Shown here: in pieces, positions 1 to 6,439 of the stretch | Layout of the letters: every line of letters begins with the position of its first letter | Numbering within the stretch: the first letter of the stretch is position 1 | Source of the DNA: Selenomonadaceae bacterium | GTDB taxonomy: Bacteria > Bacillota > Negativicutes > Selenomonadales > Selenomonadaceae | Assembly (NCBI GenBank): GCA_016280345.1 | Contig: JAEEGN010000237.1 | Span: 1 to 7,729, forward strand | Direction: 5' to 3' | Length of the DNA: 7,729 nt | The notes under the pieces: generated by a model | Database searches by the model: none | The model's input: only the letters and a program-made list of their open reading frames with translations | Told to the model about the DNA's origin: nothing | Made by a program: the position numbers and the translations under genes

Positions 1-170
1 CCCGTTTCCGCCGCGACCTCCGCCGCGGCCGTCGCCCGGGTCGTCCGGGGCTTGCGGGTGCGTTTCTTCGGGGCCGGCTTCGCCTCCTCCTCCGGGGCCT
101 CGGCCGTCGTTTCCTCCTCCAGCAGTTCCTCCGTCTCCGCCTTGTGGACGCGCTTCTTTTCTATCGTCAT
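1..170 (-). CDS. N-terminal fragment of an acidic/basic low-complexity protein, runs off the left edge
   Basis: The first 56 codons of a leftward gene are visible, starting at ATG 170-168; the rest lies beyond base 1. The start is supported by GGAGGAGAG (177-185 on the minus strand) six bases upstream and by a consensus promoter further up. The peptide begins MTIEKKRVHKAETEELLEEE and continues as a charged, disordered stretch: a Glu/Ala-rich block, then a Lys/Arg/Pro/Thr block (PKKRTRKPRTTR), then an Ala/Glu block. There is no signal peptide or membrane segment. Such tails occur at the N-terminus of some Firmicute Rho factors and of other nucleic-acid-binding proteins, so a cytoplasmic RNA- or DNA-binding role is possible. 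No folded domain is in view and the function cannot be named. Reading frame, start and codon bias make it a convincing gene; the product is unknown. Confidence 0.72.
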   Translation of the reverse strand, partial: MTIEKKRVHKAETEELLEEETTAEAPEEEAKPAPKKRTRKPRTTRATAAAEVAAET

Positions 171-226
171 GAAGATCTCTCCTCCGAACCATGAACCTTC
201 CCGCATATCGGGCATTGCCACCCGGC

Positions 227-240
227 GGGAAAGATTTCCC
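227..240. repeat. Short palindrome just downstream of a promoter, possible operator
   Basis: GGGAAA-GA-TTTCCC is an inverted repeat with perfect 6-bp arms and a 2-base centre. It lies roughly at +8 to +20 relative to the expected start site of the leftward promoter at 254-281, where a repressor could block transcription. No regulator family is recognised from the motif, and a 6-bp repeat can arise by chance. Confidence 0.25.
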
Positions 241-253
241 ATCAGTACCTTTC

Positions 254-281
254 ATTATAACAGATTGCCGCCTTTTGTCCA
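254..281 (-). promoter_or_regulatory. Sigma-A-type promoter with extended -10, reading left
   Basis: On the minus strand there is a perfect TATAAT (259-254), preceded by TG one base upstream (the extended -10), and a -35 of TGGACA (281-276, five of six consensus bases) at a 16-base spacing. The expected start site is near 247, giving a leader of about 75 bases before the ATG at 170. This is one of the two best promoter matches in the window and supports the leftward gene at the edge. Confidence 0.75.
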
Positions 282-360
282 CTCCTTGTTTTTCCCCGGA
301 ACGACGCGCCTTTCCCCGTTGAAGGATTTTTCTGTTTTGTATCGAATATTATTCATATAT

Positions 361-659
361 GGCCACTTCGCTTCGCCAGAACGAGCCCCTCCGGTTTTTT
401 GCCTGTCCGCTTTGCGATACGGTTAAAACTGGGCAGGCGGAGGCGGCATTGTTCGTTTTTCCGATCGTGATGGAAAACGGCGATTCCGGACGGTACGCGA
501 AGATACCGGCAGCCGGTTTTCCCGCAAGGGGAAGGCTGGTCTGAACCGCTTCCGGAAATGGGATTCGCTCCTCCGGGGAAAGCGCTTTGCGAAGCGCCTC
601 TCCTGTCAACACGGATTGCCCGCCCCACCCTGGCAGCTTCTTCTTGGGAGGAACCCTCT
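361..659 (+). other. Gene-free region upstream of the cyclase, rich in possible RNA stems
   Basis: I see no convincing gene between 282 and 659; the short ORFs here lack ribosome binding sites or recognisable protein character. The segment 319-360 is AT-rich (TTGAAG at 319, then TATCGAATATTATT) and could hold a weak rightward promoter. Several potential stems follow: CCTCCG 388-393 with CGGAGG 438-443, nested on CCTGTCC 402-408 with GGGCAGG 431-437; CGGTA 491-495 with TACCG 504-508; CAGCC with GGCTG closing a CCC-GCAA-GGG tetraloop hairpin around 510-538; and GCGCTT 582-587 with AAGCGC 592-597. It may be a long 5' leader of the cyclase mRNA. It does not match the c-di-GMP-I, glycine, cobalamin or TPP riboswitch cores I can recall, so no identity is given. 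Confidence 0.3.
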
Positions 660-2081
660 ATGAACAATATACGAAGACCGCTCAAATACAGCATCATGCT
701 GGGATGCCTGCTGTTCATCCTCGCGCTGGGCCTGGTGCTGAACGTCTCGGTATATATGAACTACCGGAACTCGTTGTACGAAAGGCATCAGGCGTACGTG
801 CGGGATCTGCTGCATTTCGTCGCCTCGAATATGGACGTCGACGATTTGAAGAAATGCGTCGAGACCGGCCAGAAGTCAAAGCATTTCCACGAGATGCAGG
901 CGTTTCTCGATAACATCAAGGACAATTACGAAATCAACTACGTGTACGTCATCATCCCCGTGAACACGTCGGATCACGACAACATCATGAACGTCATCGC
1001 CGGGATGTCGTCCTATGAGAAGAAGTTTCAGCCTGATATGGAAGTACAGCTGGGCGGCCTGACGGGGACGGATTACACCGCCGAGATCGCCGCGCTGTAC
1101 TACAACGCCATGAACACCAAGGGCGAGATTACGTATTTCGAGGACGATCTGGACCGGTTCGGCTGGGCGTACACCGGCGTCCTGCCGCTTCTGGATTCCC
1201 GCGGCAATTTCTTCGCGGAACTTTGCGTCGACGTGTCCAGTACGAGAATCCATGACGACCTGCGGCGGCAGACGATCATCAACGTGGCGGTCATCGTGGG
1301 GCTGGGCGTCCTGTTCACGATCCTGTTCATCCTGTGGGTCAATTCCCAGGTCATCGAGCCCATTGCCGCCCTGGAACGCGGGATGTCCGAGTTTGCCGGG
1401 AAGAGCCACGGGCAGCGGGACATCAGCCAGCTCGCGATCAAGGCGCCGGAAATCCATTCGGGCAACGAGATCGAGTCATTATGCCATAACGTCGTGAAGA
1501 TGGCCGACGATATCCGCAGCTACGTGTCCGAGATCCTGAAGACGGAGAGCGCGCTGGAATCGGCGCAGAACGAAGTCGAGCGGATGAACCAGCTGGCCAA
1601 CAGGGACGCGTTGACCGGCATCCGCAACAAAATGGCCTATGACGAGGAGCTCAAGAAGCTCGCCTGGGAGATCGAGAGCGGTGACGGCCAGTTCGGCCTC
1701 GCCGTCGTTGATTTGAATTTCCTCAAGCGCATCAATGACACCTTCGGCCACGACAAGGGCAACGTCGCGATCAAGAAGCTCTGCTATATCATCTGCCACA
1801 TTTTCGCCCATTCGCCGGTGTTCCGCATCGGCGGCGACGAGTTCGCCATCATCCTGAAGGGCACGGACTATGAAAACGTCGACGCCCTGATCGCGGAGTA
1901 CTACGCGCAGGAGGAGAAGCTGGAGAAGGACAACACGCTGGAATACTGGGAGAAGATTTCCGCCGCCATTGGCTATTCCCGGTTTGACAAGATGGTGGAC
2001 AACTGCGTCGAGAGCGTCTTCAAGCGCGCCGACGCGGCGATGTATGAGAAGAAGCGGCAGATGAAGGCCGTCCGGCCGTGA
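660..2081 (+). CDS. Membrane-anchored GGDEF diguanylate cyclase
   Basis: A 473-residue protein predicted to make cyclic di-GMP from two GTP. I chose ATG 660, not the in-frame ATG at 558, because GGGAGGA (646-652) lies seven bases upstream and the protein then opens with a short basic stretch and a membrane helix. Layout: TM1 at about 11-33; an extracytoplasmic region at about 34-203 that looks like a Cache/PAS-type sensor of unknown ligand; TM2 at about 206-227; a HAMP-like or linker helix at 228-285; a coiled coil at about 290-312; and a GGDEF domain from about 313 to 468. The domain begins ANRDALTGIRNK, has the metal aspartate D351 in VVDLNFLK, N359 in KRINDTFGH, and an intact RIGGDEF with GGDEF at 391-395. 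The usual inhibitory RxxD site before GGDEF reads FAHS, so product feedback is probably absent. There is no EAL domain. Enzyme class is confident; the signal is not known. Confidence 0.93.
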   Translation: MNNIRRPLKYSIMLGCLLFILALGLVLNVSVYMNYRNSLYERHQAYVRDLLHFVASNMDVDDLKKCVETGQKSKHFHEMQAFLDNIKDNYEINYVYVIIPVNTSDHDNIMNVIAGMSSYEKKFQPDMEVQLGGLTGTDYTAEIAALYYNAMNTKGEITYFEDDLDRFGWAYTGVLPLLDSRGNFFAELCVDVSSTRIHDDLRRQTIINVAVIVGLGVLFTILFILWVNSQVIEPIAALERGMSEFAGKSHGQRDISQLAIKAPEIHSGNEIESLCHNVVKMADDIRSYVSEILKTESALESAQNEVERMNQLANRDALTGIRNKMAYDEELKKLAWEIESGDGQFGLAVVDLNFLKRINDTFGHDKGNVAIKKLCYIICHIFAHSPVFRIGGDEFAIILKGTDYENVDALIAEYYAQEEKLEKDNTLEYWEKISAAIGYSRFDKMVDNCVESVFKRADAAMYEKKRQMKAVRP

Positions 2082-2099
2082 GCCGCCCGCGAGGAGGCC

Positions 2100-2133
2100 G
2101 GGGCGGAACGTTTCCCGGCGGGAAACGCGCCCC
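2100..2133 (+). terminator. GC-rich hairpin after the cyclase, terminator-like but without a T-run
   Basis: Two nested perfect stems lie 19 bases after the cyclase stop: outer GGGGCG (2100-2105) with CGCCCC (2128-2133), inner CGTTTCCC (2109-2116) with GGGAAACG (2120-2127), a GGC loop and a GAA bulge on the left arm. That is 14 base pairs. The bases that follow (TGACAGCGGG) are not T-rich, so it is at best a weak intrinsic terminator. It may instead protect the 3' end of the message. Confidence 0.4.
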
Positions 2134-2178
2134 TGACAGCGGGCGGATTGCTGAAGCAAATTTTCTCCGGAAATCCCC

Positions 2179-2208
2179 TTGCCAATCCGGGCGGGGGAGT
2201 GTTATAAT
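2179..2208 (+). promoter_or_regulatory. Promoter of rpmB with extended -10
   Basis: TTGCCA (2179-2184, five of six) and TATAAT (2203-2208, perfect) are 18 bases apart, with TG at 2200-2201 giving an extended -10. The expected start site is near 2215, so the leader is about 48 bases. rpmB can therefore be transcribed independently of the cyclase upstream. Confidence 0.8.
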
Positions 2209-2262
2209 GATATGCGTTTATTCTATGCGAACGAGATCGATGTCTTTAAGGAGGTGTTCCCC

Positions 2263-2454
2263 GTGGCCAATGTTTGCGAGATCTGCCATAAATACGAGCG
2301 CAGCGGTATGAATGTCAGCCATTCCCATCTGAAGACGAAGCGCACCTGGAAGCCCAATATCCAGCGTGTCCGCGCCGTGGTCAACGGCGAGGTGAAGCGC
2401 GTCAACGTCTGCACCCGCTGCCTGCGTTCCGGGAAAGTCCAGCGCGCGATCTGA
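2263..2454 (+). CDS. rpmB: 50S ribosomal protein L28, zinc-binding form
   Basis: A 63-residue protein of the large ribosomal subunit, at the usual length for Gram-positive L28. I placed the start at GTG 2263 because AAGGAGGTG (2248-2256) ends six bases before it and the protein then opens MANVCEIC, as L28 proteins do. An upstream in-frame ATG at 2179 would overlap the promoter and is rejected. Family signatures are the HLKTKRTWKPNIQ stretch in the middle and VNVCTRCLRSGKV at the C-terminus. Cysteines 5, 8, 50 and 53 form two CxxC pairs that bind one zinc, so this is the C+ paralogue class. A strong extended -10 promoter lies in front and a hairpin terminator behind, making this a single-gene unit. 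No second, zinc-free L28 is visible in the window. Confidence 0.97.
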   Translation: MANVCEICHKYERSGMNVSHSHLKTKRTWKPNIQRVRAVVNGEVKRVNVCTRCLRSGKVQRAI

Positions 2455-2479
2455 TGCGTTACGCGTTTTGACGGCACTC

Positions 2480-2520
2480 AAAAAGGACCTGTCCTCTCAT
2501 CGGGGAACAGGTCCTTTTTT
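2480..2520. terminator. Bidirectional intrinsic terminator between rpmB and hslO
   Basis: AAAAAGGACCTGT (2480-2492) pairs with ACAGGTCC plus a T-run (2507-2520), a 13-bp stem when the A/T flanks are counted, with a 14-base loop. T-runs follow the stem on both strands, so it can end rpmB going right and the rib-yfcE-hslO transcript going left. It lies 25 bases after the rpmB stop and 18 bases after the hslO stop. Confidence 0.93.
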
Positions 2521-2538
2521 CGTATGCTTTGGCGCGGT

Positions 2539-3432
2539 TTATTCCGCCGCGGCCCGGCGGGCCCGGAGCTTGTCGGCGACGTGGAGCAGCGCCGTCAGCT
2601 CCTCTTTGTCGAACCGGTACTTCGCGCCGCAGAACTGGCAGCAGACCTCGGCCTGGCCGTCTTCCACCAGTTGCGCCAGATCGTCGTGGCGCAGCGTCAT
2701 CAGGATGTCCTCGGTGCGCCGCTTGGAGCACTGGCAGCGGAAGGAGAGGTCCGTCGTCGCCAGGTACTCGATATCGAAGCCGTCGAGGAGGCCGGCAATC
2801 ATGCCCTTCGCGTCGAGCCCCGCCGCCACCATGGCGGTGACGGGGCGGGCCGCCTTGAGATTCGCTTCGAGGCGGTCCAGCGTTTCTTCCGCCGCGCCGG
2901 GCAGCGGTTGCAGCAGGAAACCGCCCGCCGCCTCGGCGGCGCCGTCCTTGCCGACCAGCACGCCGAGGCCGACGCTGGAGGGCGTCTGCTCGGACTGGTA
3001 GAGGTACCGCGTGATGTCCTCGGCAATCTCGCCGGAGAAGATTTCGCAGCTGCCGGTGAAGGGTTCCGGCGTTCCGGTGGTGAAGCGCGTCACCGAGAGG
3101 AGGCCCCGGCCGACGCCCTGCCCCACCGACAGCTTGCCCGCCGTCAGCGGCAGCTCCACCGCCGGATTCGCCACATAGCCGCGCACCGCCCCGTCGGAGG
3201 AGGCGTCGGCGACAACGGGCCCCAGCGGGCCGTCGCCCCGGAACTTGACGGTGATGCATTCCTTTTCCTTGAGGTTCGCCGCCAGCAACAGCGCCCCGGT
3301 CATGGTGCGGCCCAGCGCCGCCGTGGCCAGCGCCCCGCAGCCGTGGCGCTTCGCCGCCTCGCGCACCAGATCTGTGGTCACGGCGGCGAAAATCCGCACG
3401 TCCCCGGCGGTGGCCTTTACCAGATGGTCCAT
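2539..3432 (-). CDS. hslO: Hsp33, redox-regulated holdase chaperone
   Basis: A 297-residue cytoplasmic chaperone, close to the usual family length (about 290). Hsp33 is inactive when reduced and zinc-bound; under oxidation the C-terminal zinc centre forms disulfides and unfolds, exposing a site that holds unfolding proteins. The sequence shows the N-terminal substrate-binding domain (about 1-180, with family-like FRGDGPLGPVVADAS at 64-78 and GYVANPAVELPL at 85-96), then a linker, then the redox switch: CQC at C233/C235 and CQFC at C265/C268. All four zinc cysteines are present, with an extra cysteine at 264 directly before the second pair. ATG 3432 is preceded by a G/A-rich GGGAGGGGAAGGA. The gene starts 14 bases after the yfcE stop and ends at the shared terminator, so it is probably the last gene of the operon. 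Confidence 0.96.
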   Translation of the reverse strand: MDHLVKATAGDVRIFAAVTTDLVREAAKRHGCGALATAALGRTMTGALLLAANLKEKECITVKFRGDGPLGPVVADASSDGAVRGYVANPAVELPLTAGKLSVGQGVGRGLLSVTRFTTGTPEPFTGSCEIFSGEIAEDITRYLYQSEQTPSSVGLGVLVGKDGAAEAAGGFLLQPLPGAAEETLDRLEANLKAARPVTAMVAAGLDAKGMIAGLLDGFDIEYLATTDLSFRCQCSKRRTEDILMTLRHDDLAQLVEDGQAEVCCQFCGAKYRFDKEELTALLHVADKLRARRAAAE

Positions 3433-3446
3433 TCCTTCCCCTCCCG

Positions 3447-4007
3447 TCAGGCCAGCGCCATCGTTTCCAGGACCTCGCCGGTGTATAGGTCGAGGAGCGA
3501 GAGCGTCGCGCCGTCCAGCAGGGCAATGGTCTGGCGCCCGTCGGGCCGCTTGGAGAGGGACGGCGAGCCCGGGTTCACGAAAACGGTCTTGCCGCGCCTG
3601 ACGATACCGCCGATATGGGTATGGCCGCTGACGAAGATATCCGCTTGCAGGCGCGCCGCCAGCGCGTCCTTTTCCTCGTCGGTTTCCGCCAGATGGCCGT
3701 GGGTGACGGCGATACGGCGCCCGCCCTCGGCGACGAAGGCGTAGGGCGACGCCAACGCGATCTCCAGCACCGAGGCGTCCACCTCGGAGTCGCAGTTGCC
3801 CCGGGCCGCCACGATGGAAACGGGGCAGGCGTTGATGCGCTCCGCCAGCCGTGCCGGGCCGTAGTCCGCCTGCAGGGCGTTGCGCGGGCCGTGGTAGAGC
3901 ACGTCGCCGGCGTGAAGGATCAGGTCCGCGTCGCGGAAAAAGCCGTCAAAGGCCCGCTTCCAGCAGTCCTCGCTGCCGTGGGTATCGCTGATGATACCGA
4001 TTTTCAT
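3447..4007 (-). CDS. YfcE/MJ0936-type metallophosphoesterase
   Basis: A 186-residue cytoplasmic protein of the calcineurin-like phosphoesterase superfamily, at the usual size for the short YfcE/YsnB branch. Members bind two divalent metals and split phosphodiesters in vitro; the natural substrate is generally unknown. Metal ligands are all visible in order: D8 and H10 (SDTHG), D35 (HAGD), N71 in GNCD, H103 in THGH, and H129/H131 in SGHTH, followed by the family's FVNPGSPS. The start ATG 4007 follows AAGGAGG at a spacing of eight, and the ribH stop codon TAA overlaps that site, which suggests coupled translation. Its place right after ribH hints at coexpression. A role as the missing riboflavin-pathway phosphatase is possible, but the known enzymes for that step are HAD family, so this is speculation. 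Confidence 0.92.
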   Translation of the reverse strand: MKIGIISDTHGSEDCWKRAFDGFFRDADLILHAGDVLYHGPRNALQADYGPARLAERINACPVSIVAARGNCDSEVDASVLEIALASPYAFVAEGGRRIAVTHGHLAETDEEKDALAARLQADIFVSGHTHIGGIVRRGKTVFVNPGSPSLSKRPDGRQTIALLDGATLSLLDLYTGEVLETMALA

Positions 4008-4019
4008 GCTGCCGCCTCC

Positions 4020-4487
4020 TTATCCCATGGCCCGCAGGAGATTCGCCATTTCCATCGCCGCCATGGCGGCGTCGGCGCCCTTGTTGCCGGCCTTTGTCCC
4101 GGCCCGTTCCACCGCCTGCTCGATGTTCTCCGTCGTCAGTACGCCGAAAATCGTGGGCACGCCGGTGGAGAGCCCCACCTGGGCCACGCCCTTCGATACC
4201 TCGTTGCACACGTAATCGTAATGGGACGTGGCCCCGCGGATGACCGCCCCCAGGCAGAGGACGGCGTCGTACTTGCCGCTCTCGGCCATTTTCTTCGCCG
4301 CCAGCGGGATCTCGAACGCCCCCGGCACCCAGGCCACGTCGATGGCCTTCTCCGCCGCCTCGTGACGCGTCAGCATATCCAGCGCCCCGGCCAGCAGCTT
4401 GCCGGTGATGAACTCGTTGAAACGGGCGGCGACGATGCCGAACTTCAGCCCCTTCGCCGTGATCTTCCCCTCGATGATATTCGCCAT
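4020..4487 (-). CDS. ribH: 6,7-dimethyl-8-ribityllumazine synthase
   Basis: A 155-residue enzyme, the normal length. It condenses 5-amino-6-ribitylaminouracil with 3,4-dihydroxy-2-butanone 4-phosphate to give lumazine, the penultimate step of riboflavin synthesis. Subunits usually form pentamers or 60-subunit capsids. Signatures in order are ARFNEFIT (21-28), VPGAFEIP (54-61), LGAVIRGATSHYDYV (79-93) with the catalytic histidine at 89, PTIFGVLTTENIEQA (111-125) and ERAGTKAGNKG (127-137) with the phosphate-binding arginine R128. The start ATG 4487 has AGGAGAG about six bases upstream. It follows ribBA with a 48-base gap and precedes yfcE by 12 bases. Nothing is missing or unusual in the active site. 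Confidence 0.98.
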   Translation of the reverse strand: MANIIEGKITAKGLKFGIVAARFNEFITGKLLAGALDMLTRHEAAEKAIDVAWVPGAFEIPLAAKKMAESGKYDAVLCLGAVIRGATSHYDYVCNEVSKGVAQVGLSTGVPTIFGVLTTENIEQAVERAGTKAGNKGADAAMAAMEMANLLRAMG

Positions 4488-4535
4488 GCTTGTCTCTCCT
4501 TTTTCCGAAAACGCGCTGTCATCAATCCTGCCGGT

Positions 4536-5735
4536 CTATTCCTCTTCCAGCAGGTGGCCCATCTTGACCTTCTTGACGCTCAGATAGCGGCGGTTGAATT
4601 TGTTGGCGTGGATTTCCAGCGGCAGGCGCTCGACGATGTGGAGATTATGCCCTTCGAGCCCGGCCCGCTTCGCCGGATTGTTGGTGAGCAGCCGGATGGT
4701 CGTCAGCCCCAGGTCGGACAAGATCTGGGCCCCGATGCCGTAGTCCCGCAGGTCCGGCGCGAAGCCCAGCAGCACGTTGGCCTCGACGGTGTCCTTGCCT
4801 TCGTCCTGCAAGGCGTAAGCCCGCATCTTGTTGGCCAGGCCGATGCCGCGCCCTTCCTGCCGCATGTAGAGCACCACGCCCTCGCCTTCGGCCTCGATAC
4901 GCCGCAGCGCCGCCGCCAGCTGGTCGCCGCAGTCGCAGCGCAGCGAGCCCAGCGCGTCCCCCGTCAGGCATTCGGAGTGGACGCGGACCATGACGTTCTC
5001 CTTGCCGGCCACTTCGCCCTTCACCACCGCCAGATGGCACTTGCCGTCCAGCGTGCTCTCGTAGGCCTTGATGCGGAAATGGCCGTATTTGCTGGGGAAA
5101 TCCACGTCGGCAATCTGCCGGATGAAGGTCTCGGTGCGCTTGCGGTACTCGATCAGCGCCTGCACGGTGATGATTTTCAGGCCGTATTTCGCCGCGAATT
5201 CCAGCAACTTCGGCGTCCGCATCATGTGGCCGTCGTCGTCCATGATTTCGCAACAGAGGCCCGCCGGATACAGCCCCGCCAGCGTCGCCAGGTCCGTCGT
5301 CGTCTCCGTGTGCCCGGCCCGCCGCAGCACGCCCCCCGGCACCGTCCGCAGCGGGAAAACGTGGCCCGGCCGCCGGAAGTCTCCGGGCTTCGCCGCCGGG
5401 TCGATGAGCTTCTTCACCGTCAGGCAGCGCTCGAAGGCGGAAATCCCCGTCTCCGTTTCCCGGGCGTCCACCGACACGGTGAAGGCCGTCTCGTGGTTAT
5501 CGGTATTGTTCGCCACCATCTGGGGAATGTTCAGCTCGTCCAGCCGCCGCCCGTCAATGGGGGTGCAGATGAGCCCCTTGGCGTAAGTCGCCATGAAATT
5601 GATGGCCTCCGGCGTCACGTGGTCCGCCGCCAGGATCAGGTCCCCTTCGTTCTCCCGGTCCTCGTCATCCACCACCACCAGCATCTTCCCCTGCCGTATA
5701 TCCTCGATGGCTTCCTCTACCCTGGAAAAACCCAT
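4536..5735 (-). CDS. ribBA: Bifunctional DHBP synthase / GTP cyclohydrolase II
   Basis: A 399-residue fusion, the normal length, that opens both arms of riboflavin synthesis. The N-terminal half (about 1-205) turns ribulose 5-phosphate into 3,4-dihydroxy-2-butanone 4-phosphate and formate. It carries DDEDRENEGDLILAA (23-37) with acidic metal/active-site residues, PGGVLRRAGHTET (133-145) with H142, and CEIMDDDG (162-169) with E163. The C-terminal half (about 206-399) opens the GTP ring. It carries the zinc cysteines C256, C267 and C269 in SECLTGDALGSLRCDCGDQ, then YMRQEGRGIGL (290-300), DLRDYGIGAQIL (328-339) and TNNPAKRAGL. The NRRYLSVKKVKMGHLL tail is typical of RibBA. Both active sites look intact. 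ATG 5735 has GGAGG about nine bases upstream; a nearer ATG at 5743 is out of frame. It lies 64 bases after ribE in the operon. Confidence 0.98.
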   Translation of the reverse strand: MGFSRVEEAIEDIRQGKMLVVVDDEDRENEGDLILAADHVTPEAINFMATYAKGLICTPIDGRRLDELNIPQMVANNTDNHETAFTVSVDARETETGISAFERCLTVKKLIDPAAKPGDFRRPGHVFPLRTVPGGVLRRAGHTETTTDLATLAGLYPAGLCCEIMDDDGHMMRTPKLLEFAAKYGLKIITVQALIEYRKRTETFIRQIADVDFPSKYGHFRIKAYESTLDGKCHLAVVKGEVAGKENVMVRVHSECLTGDALGSLRCDCGDQLAAALRRIEAEGEGVVLYMRQEGRGIGLANKMRAYALQDEGKDTVEANVLLGFAPDLRDYGIGAQILSDLGLTTIRLLTNNPAKRAGLEGHNLHIVERLPLEIHANKFNRRYLSVKKVKMGHLLEEE

Positions 5736-5769
5736 TCTTTCATTCCTCCGTTCTCCCCCTGAGGGCGCA

Positions 5770-5801
5770 GACCGCGCGTCAAAAGCCCCCGCCCCGCGGT
5801 C
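5770..5801. repeat. Inverted repeat between ribE and ribBA
   Basis: GACCGCG (5770-5776) and CGCGGTC (5795-5801) are perfect 7-bp arms around an 18-base loop. The right arm overlaps the ribE stop codon (TGA, 5802-5800 on the minus strand). There is no T-run at its 3' side, so it is not an intrinsic terminator. It could tune relative expression of ribBA or protect message ends, or be a chance effect of high GC. Confidence 0.35.
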
Positions 5802-6435
5802 AGAAGCCGTGCCGGACCAGAAATTCCCGGGTCAGCTCGCCGCCGGTGCCCTCCGCCGCCGGCGCGCCCAGCAATTTCTCCACGTACTTGCCGATGAGGT
5901 CCGTCTCGACGTTTACCACGTCGCCGGCCCGCCGCTCATCGAGCGTCGTCGCCTGCCGCGTGTGGGGCACCAGCGATACGCTGAATGACGTGTCCCCCGT
6001 CGCCGTCACCGTGAGGCTCACCCCGTCCAGCGCCACCGAGCCCCTGACGACGACGTAGCGGGTCAGCGCCGGCGGCGCCTCGATGGACAGCACCCGGGCG
6101 TTTTCCTCCTCCCGGACGGACGCGACGCGCCCGGTGCCGTCGATATGGCCGCTCACGATATGCCCTCCGAGGCGGCCGGCCAGGGTCAGCGCCCGCTCCA
6201 GGTTCACCCGGCTCCCCGGGCGCAGCGCCCCCAGCGACGAGCGGCGCAGCGTCTCCGGCATCACGTCAGCGGCGAACCCCGCCGCTTCCAGCGACGTCAC
6301 CGTAAGGCAGACGCCGCTCACGGCAATGCTGTCGCCAATCTCCGTTCCCTCCAGCACCCGCCGGGCTCCGATGAAAAGCCGTCCCGCCGCGGCCCGGCGC
6401 ACCTCGCCGATTTCCTCCACGATCCCGGTAAACAA
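5800..6435 (-). CDS. ribE: Riboflavin synthase, alpha chain
   Basis: A 211-residue enzyme of normal length that converts two lumazine molecules into riboflavin and the pyrimidine precursor. It is two similar beta-barrel halves. The first (about 1-90) starts MFTGIVEEIG and has SIAVSGVCLTVTSLE (36-50) and PETLRRSSLGAL (60-71). The second (about 95-190) has GGHIVSGHIDGTG (90-102), SVALDGVSLTVT (133-144), VPHTRQATTL (156-165) and NVETDLIGKYVEKLL (175-189). The conserved MFTG N-terminus fixes the start at TTG 6435; GAGGAA in the last codons of ribD is the likely ribosome site, eight bases upstream. Only four bases separate this start from the ribD stop, so translation is probably coupled. The gene is also called ribC in some nomenclatures. 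Confidence 0.97.
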   Translation of the reverse strand: MFTGIVEEIGEVRRAAAGRLFIGARRVLEGTEIGDSIAVSGVCLTVTSLEAAGFAADVMPETLRRSSLGALRPGSRVNLERALTLAGRLGGHIVSGHIDGTGRVASVREEENARVLSIEAPPALTRYVVVRGSVALDGVSLTVTATGDTSFSVSLVPHTRQATTLDERRAGDVVNVETDLIGKYVEKLLGAPAAEGTGGELTREFLVRHGF

Positions 6436-6439
6436 GCCC

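Noticed and set aside
52..426. A 124-codon plus-strand frame at the left edge
   Set aside because: It is antisense to the leftward charged protein at 1-170 and then crosses that gene's promoter. It is Ser/Pro-rich with no ribosome site.
530..610. Glycine-riboswitch-like words on the minus strand (GGAGAG, then a hairpin, then CCGGAGGAGCGAA)
   Set aside because: The order resembles a glycine aptamer, but core bases differ, the closing CTCTCAGG part is not found, and no glycine gene follows; the next leftward gene has its own promoter.
558..659. Longer N-terminus for the cyclase from ATG 558
   Set aside because: The added 34 residues have no ribosome site and would put a disordered stretch before the membrane helix; ATG 660 has a strong site at the right distance.
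349..718. Two overlapping leftward frames (87 and 121 codons) upstream of the cyclase
   Set aside because: There is no good ribosome site and no recognisable domain, and they overlap the cyclase start and its ribosome site. They could be remnants, but nothing supports them as genes.
2179..2262. Longer N-terminus for L28 from ATG 2179
   Set aside because: It would begin inside the -35 box of the promoter, and L28 proteins start at MANVC; GTG 2263 has an excellent ribosome site.
3615..5762. A 715-codon open frame on the plus strand
   Set aside because: It lies antisense to yfcE, ribH and ribBA, which have clear family motifs, ribosome sites and order. The translation is rich in Arg, His, Gly and Val with no domain, as expected for the reverse of high-GC genes.
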